Below are positions 21,390-21,730 of a DNA stretch of 21,730 bases, one piece after another. Every line of letters starts with the position of its first letter. Within the stretch, counting starts at the first letter, position 1. This stretch comes from Candidatus Peregrinibacteria bacterium (GTDB lineage: Bacteria > Patescibacteriota > Gracilibacteria > Peribacterales > Peribacteraceae), in NCBI GenBank assembly GCA_018662075.1, contig JABJGX010000052.1, positions 1 to 21,730 on the forward strand. The letters are read 5' to 3'. The notes under the pieces were generated by a model, which had not been told where the DNA came from, made no database searches, and was given only the letters and a program-made list of their open reading frames with translations. A program made the position numbers and the translations under genes.

Positions 21390-21545
21390 GGGAAGCCGCC
21401 TCGCGGTAGCCTTACTCTGGAGAGCCTCGGTTCAGCTTGAGTCTCGATCAACAGAGTGACGGAAGCAGGCTCCGCTGAGGCAGACCTCCTGGTTGCGCAG
21501 GCTGGTCTGAGGTGTTCCGGCAAACACCACGGCTTCCCTTGGTTT
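21390..21545 (-). ncRNA. Structured RNA 2, class not recognised
   Basis: Closed by GGGAAGCCG (21530-21538) with CGGCUUCCC (21390-21398), 149 nt. Inside are hairpin GGUGUU-UGCCGG-AACACC, hairpin CAGACC/GGUCUG with inner CCUG/CAGG, and a long arm CCUC-A-GCGG-AGCC with GGCU-A-CCGC-GAGG leading to ACUCUG/CAGAGU. A strong terminator follows eight bases later. Upstream, TTGACC (21575-21580) with AT-rich TATATA/TATAAA sequences can serve as a promoter, so it is probably an independent RNA. It has the same closing-stem sequence type and four-helix layout as RNA 1. I cannot assign it to 6S, SRP, tmRNA, RNase P or a known riboswitch. The open reading frame across it (21311-21595) follows the RNA structure and is unlikely to be coding. 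Confidence 0.65.
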
Positions 21546-21608
21546 ATATGTATATATAGACATAAAATAAATATATGGTCAATGATATTACTCATAATAT
21601 TCCTGTGT

Positions 21609-21614
21609 TAAGAT
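21609..21614 (+). promoter_or_regulatory. Extended -10 box, leaderless start of murJ
   Basis: TGTTAAGAT is an extended -10 followed by GCCGTG (six bases) and GTG 21621. Confidence 0.55.
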
Positions 21615-21620
21615 GCCGTG

Positions 21621-21730
21621 GTGAAGAAGATACTGTCGCAATTTGGCCAAAATAGGATCCTTGGAGGAGCAGCTGTTCTTGCTGTAATGCAACTCGGTGC
21701 TTCTATTATGGGACTTATTCGCGACAGGAC
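21621..21730 (+). CDS. murJ: Lipid II flippase MurJ, N-terminal fragment (cut by window edge)
   Basis: Only 36 codons are visible. The beginning VKKILSQFGQNRILGGAAVL followed by MQLGASIMGLIRDR fits the first membrane helix of MurJ/MviN, where a helix rich in small residues leads to the conserved GxxRD signature. MurJ flips lipid-linked peptidoglycan precursor across the membrane, matching murC in this window. GTG 21621 is preferred because the -10 box would start transcription there; an adjacent in-frame GTG at 21618 is possible, and the ATG at 21613 is in another frame and hits a stop at once. Confidence 0.75.
   Translation, partial: MKKILSQFGQNRILGGAAVLAVMQLGASIMGLIRDR

Noticed and set aside
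17853..21545. RNA 1 and RNA 2 as 6S or SRP RNA
   Set aside because: They are branched rather than the long rod with central bubble of 6S, and lack the GGAA-tetraloop and GGAAGCAGCC motif of the SRP core.
21311..21595. Minus-strand frame of 94 residues across RNA 2
   Set aside because: It runs through a perfect terminator hairpin and the paired RNA body, and has no promoter or start signal fitting it.

Overview
The window (about 45% GC by eye) looks like a piece of a small, compact bacterial genome, most likely a Candidate Phyla Radiation (Patescibacteria) member; a Peregrinibacteria/Peribacteria-like lineage is my guess. The reasons are conserved housekeeping genes scattered outside their usual operons, many unrecognised proteins, large acidic tails on ribosomal proteins, intergenic gaps often under 30 bases, no Shine-Dalgarno sequences, and no TGA stop among the 17 stop codons visible.

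Layout. 1-261 is the start of a secreted or membrane protein on the minus strand. It is divergent from a winged-helix regulator (545-1129), with a 30-bp perfect palindrome between them. Then, on the plus strand: rplS (L19), a CsaB-like polysaccharide pyruvyl transferase, a three-gene block of unknown function ending in a 1147-residue membrane/coiled-coil protein, and lepA. From 9131 to 11312 the minus strand holds two unknown genes, an intron-containing tRNA-Ile(UAU)-like gene, rpmA (L27), initiator tRNA-fMet and an FtsB/DivIC-like gene. murC is divergent from the last. The minus strand then carries two paralogous surface proteins, one with SLH domains and one with an MPQTG sortase-like tail, followed upstream by purL, a structured RNA with a terminator, nrdA, nrdB, a cobalamin riboswitch, tandem NrdR-like boxes and a second structured RNA with a terminator. 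The first bases of murJ close the window on the plus strand.

Themes. (1) DNA precursor supply: a class I ribonucleotide reductase with the ATP-cone on NrdB rather than NrdA, apparently under both NrdR and adenosylcobalamin-riboswitch control, flanked by two structured RNAs that share a closing stem, with purL next to it. (2) Cell envelope: murC, murJ, FtsB/DivIC, csaB-like, SLH protein and sortase-like protein together suggest a peptidoglycan wall with an S-layer held by pyruvylated polymer. (3) Expression: at least seven genes have a -10 box only 6-8 bases before the start codon, so leaderless mRNA seems common, and the remaining leaders are C-rich or A-rich without a Shine-Dalgarno. (4) The tRNA-Ile(UAU)-like gene has a 52-nt insert at the anticodon-loop position used by archaeal/eukaryotic tRNA introns, which is far too short for a group I intron. 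Items 1 and 4, and the RNA pair, are the best candidates for something new.
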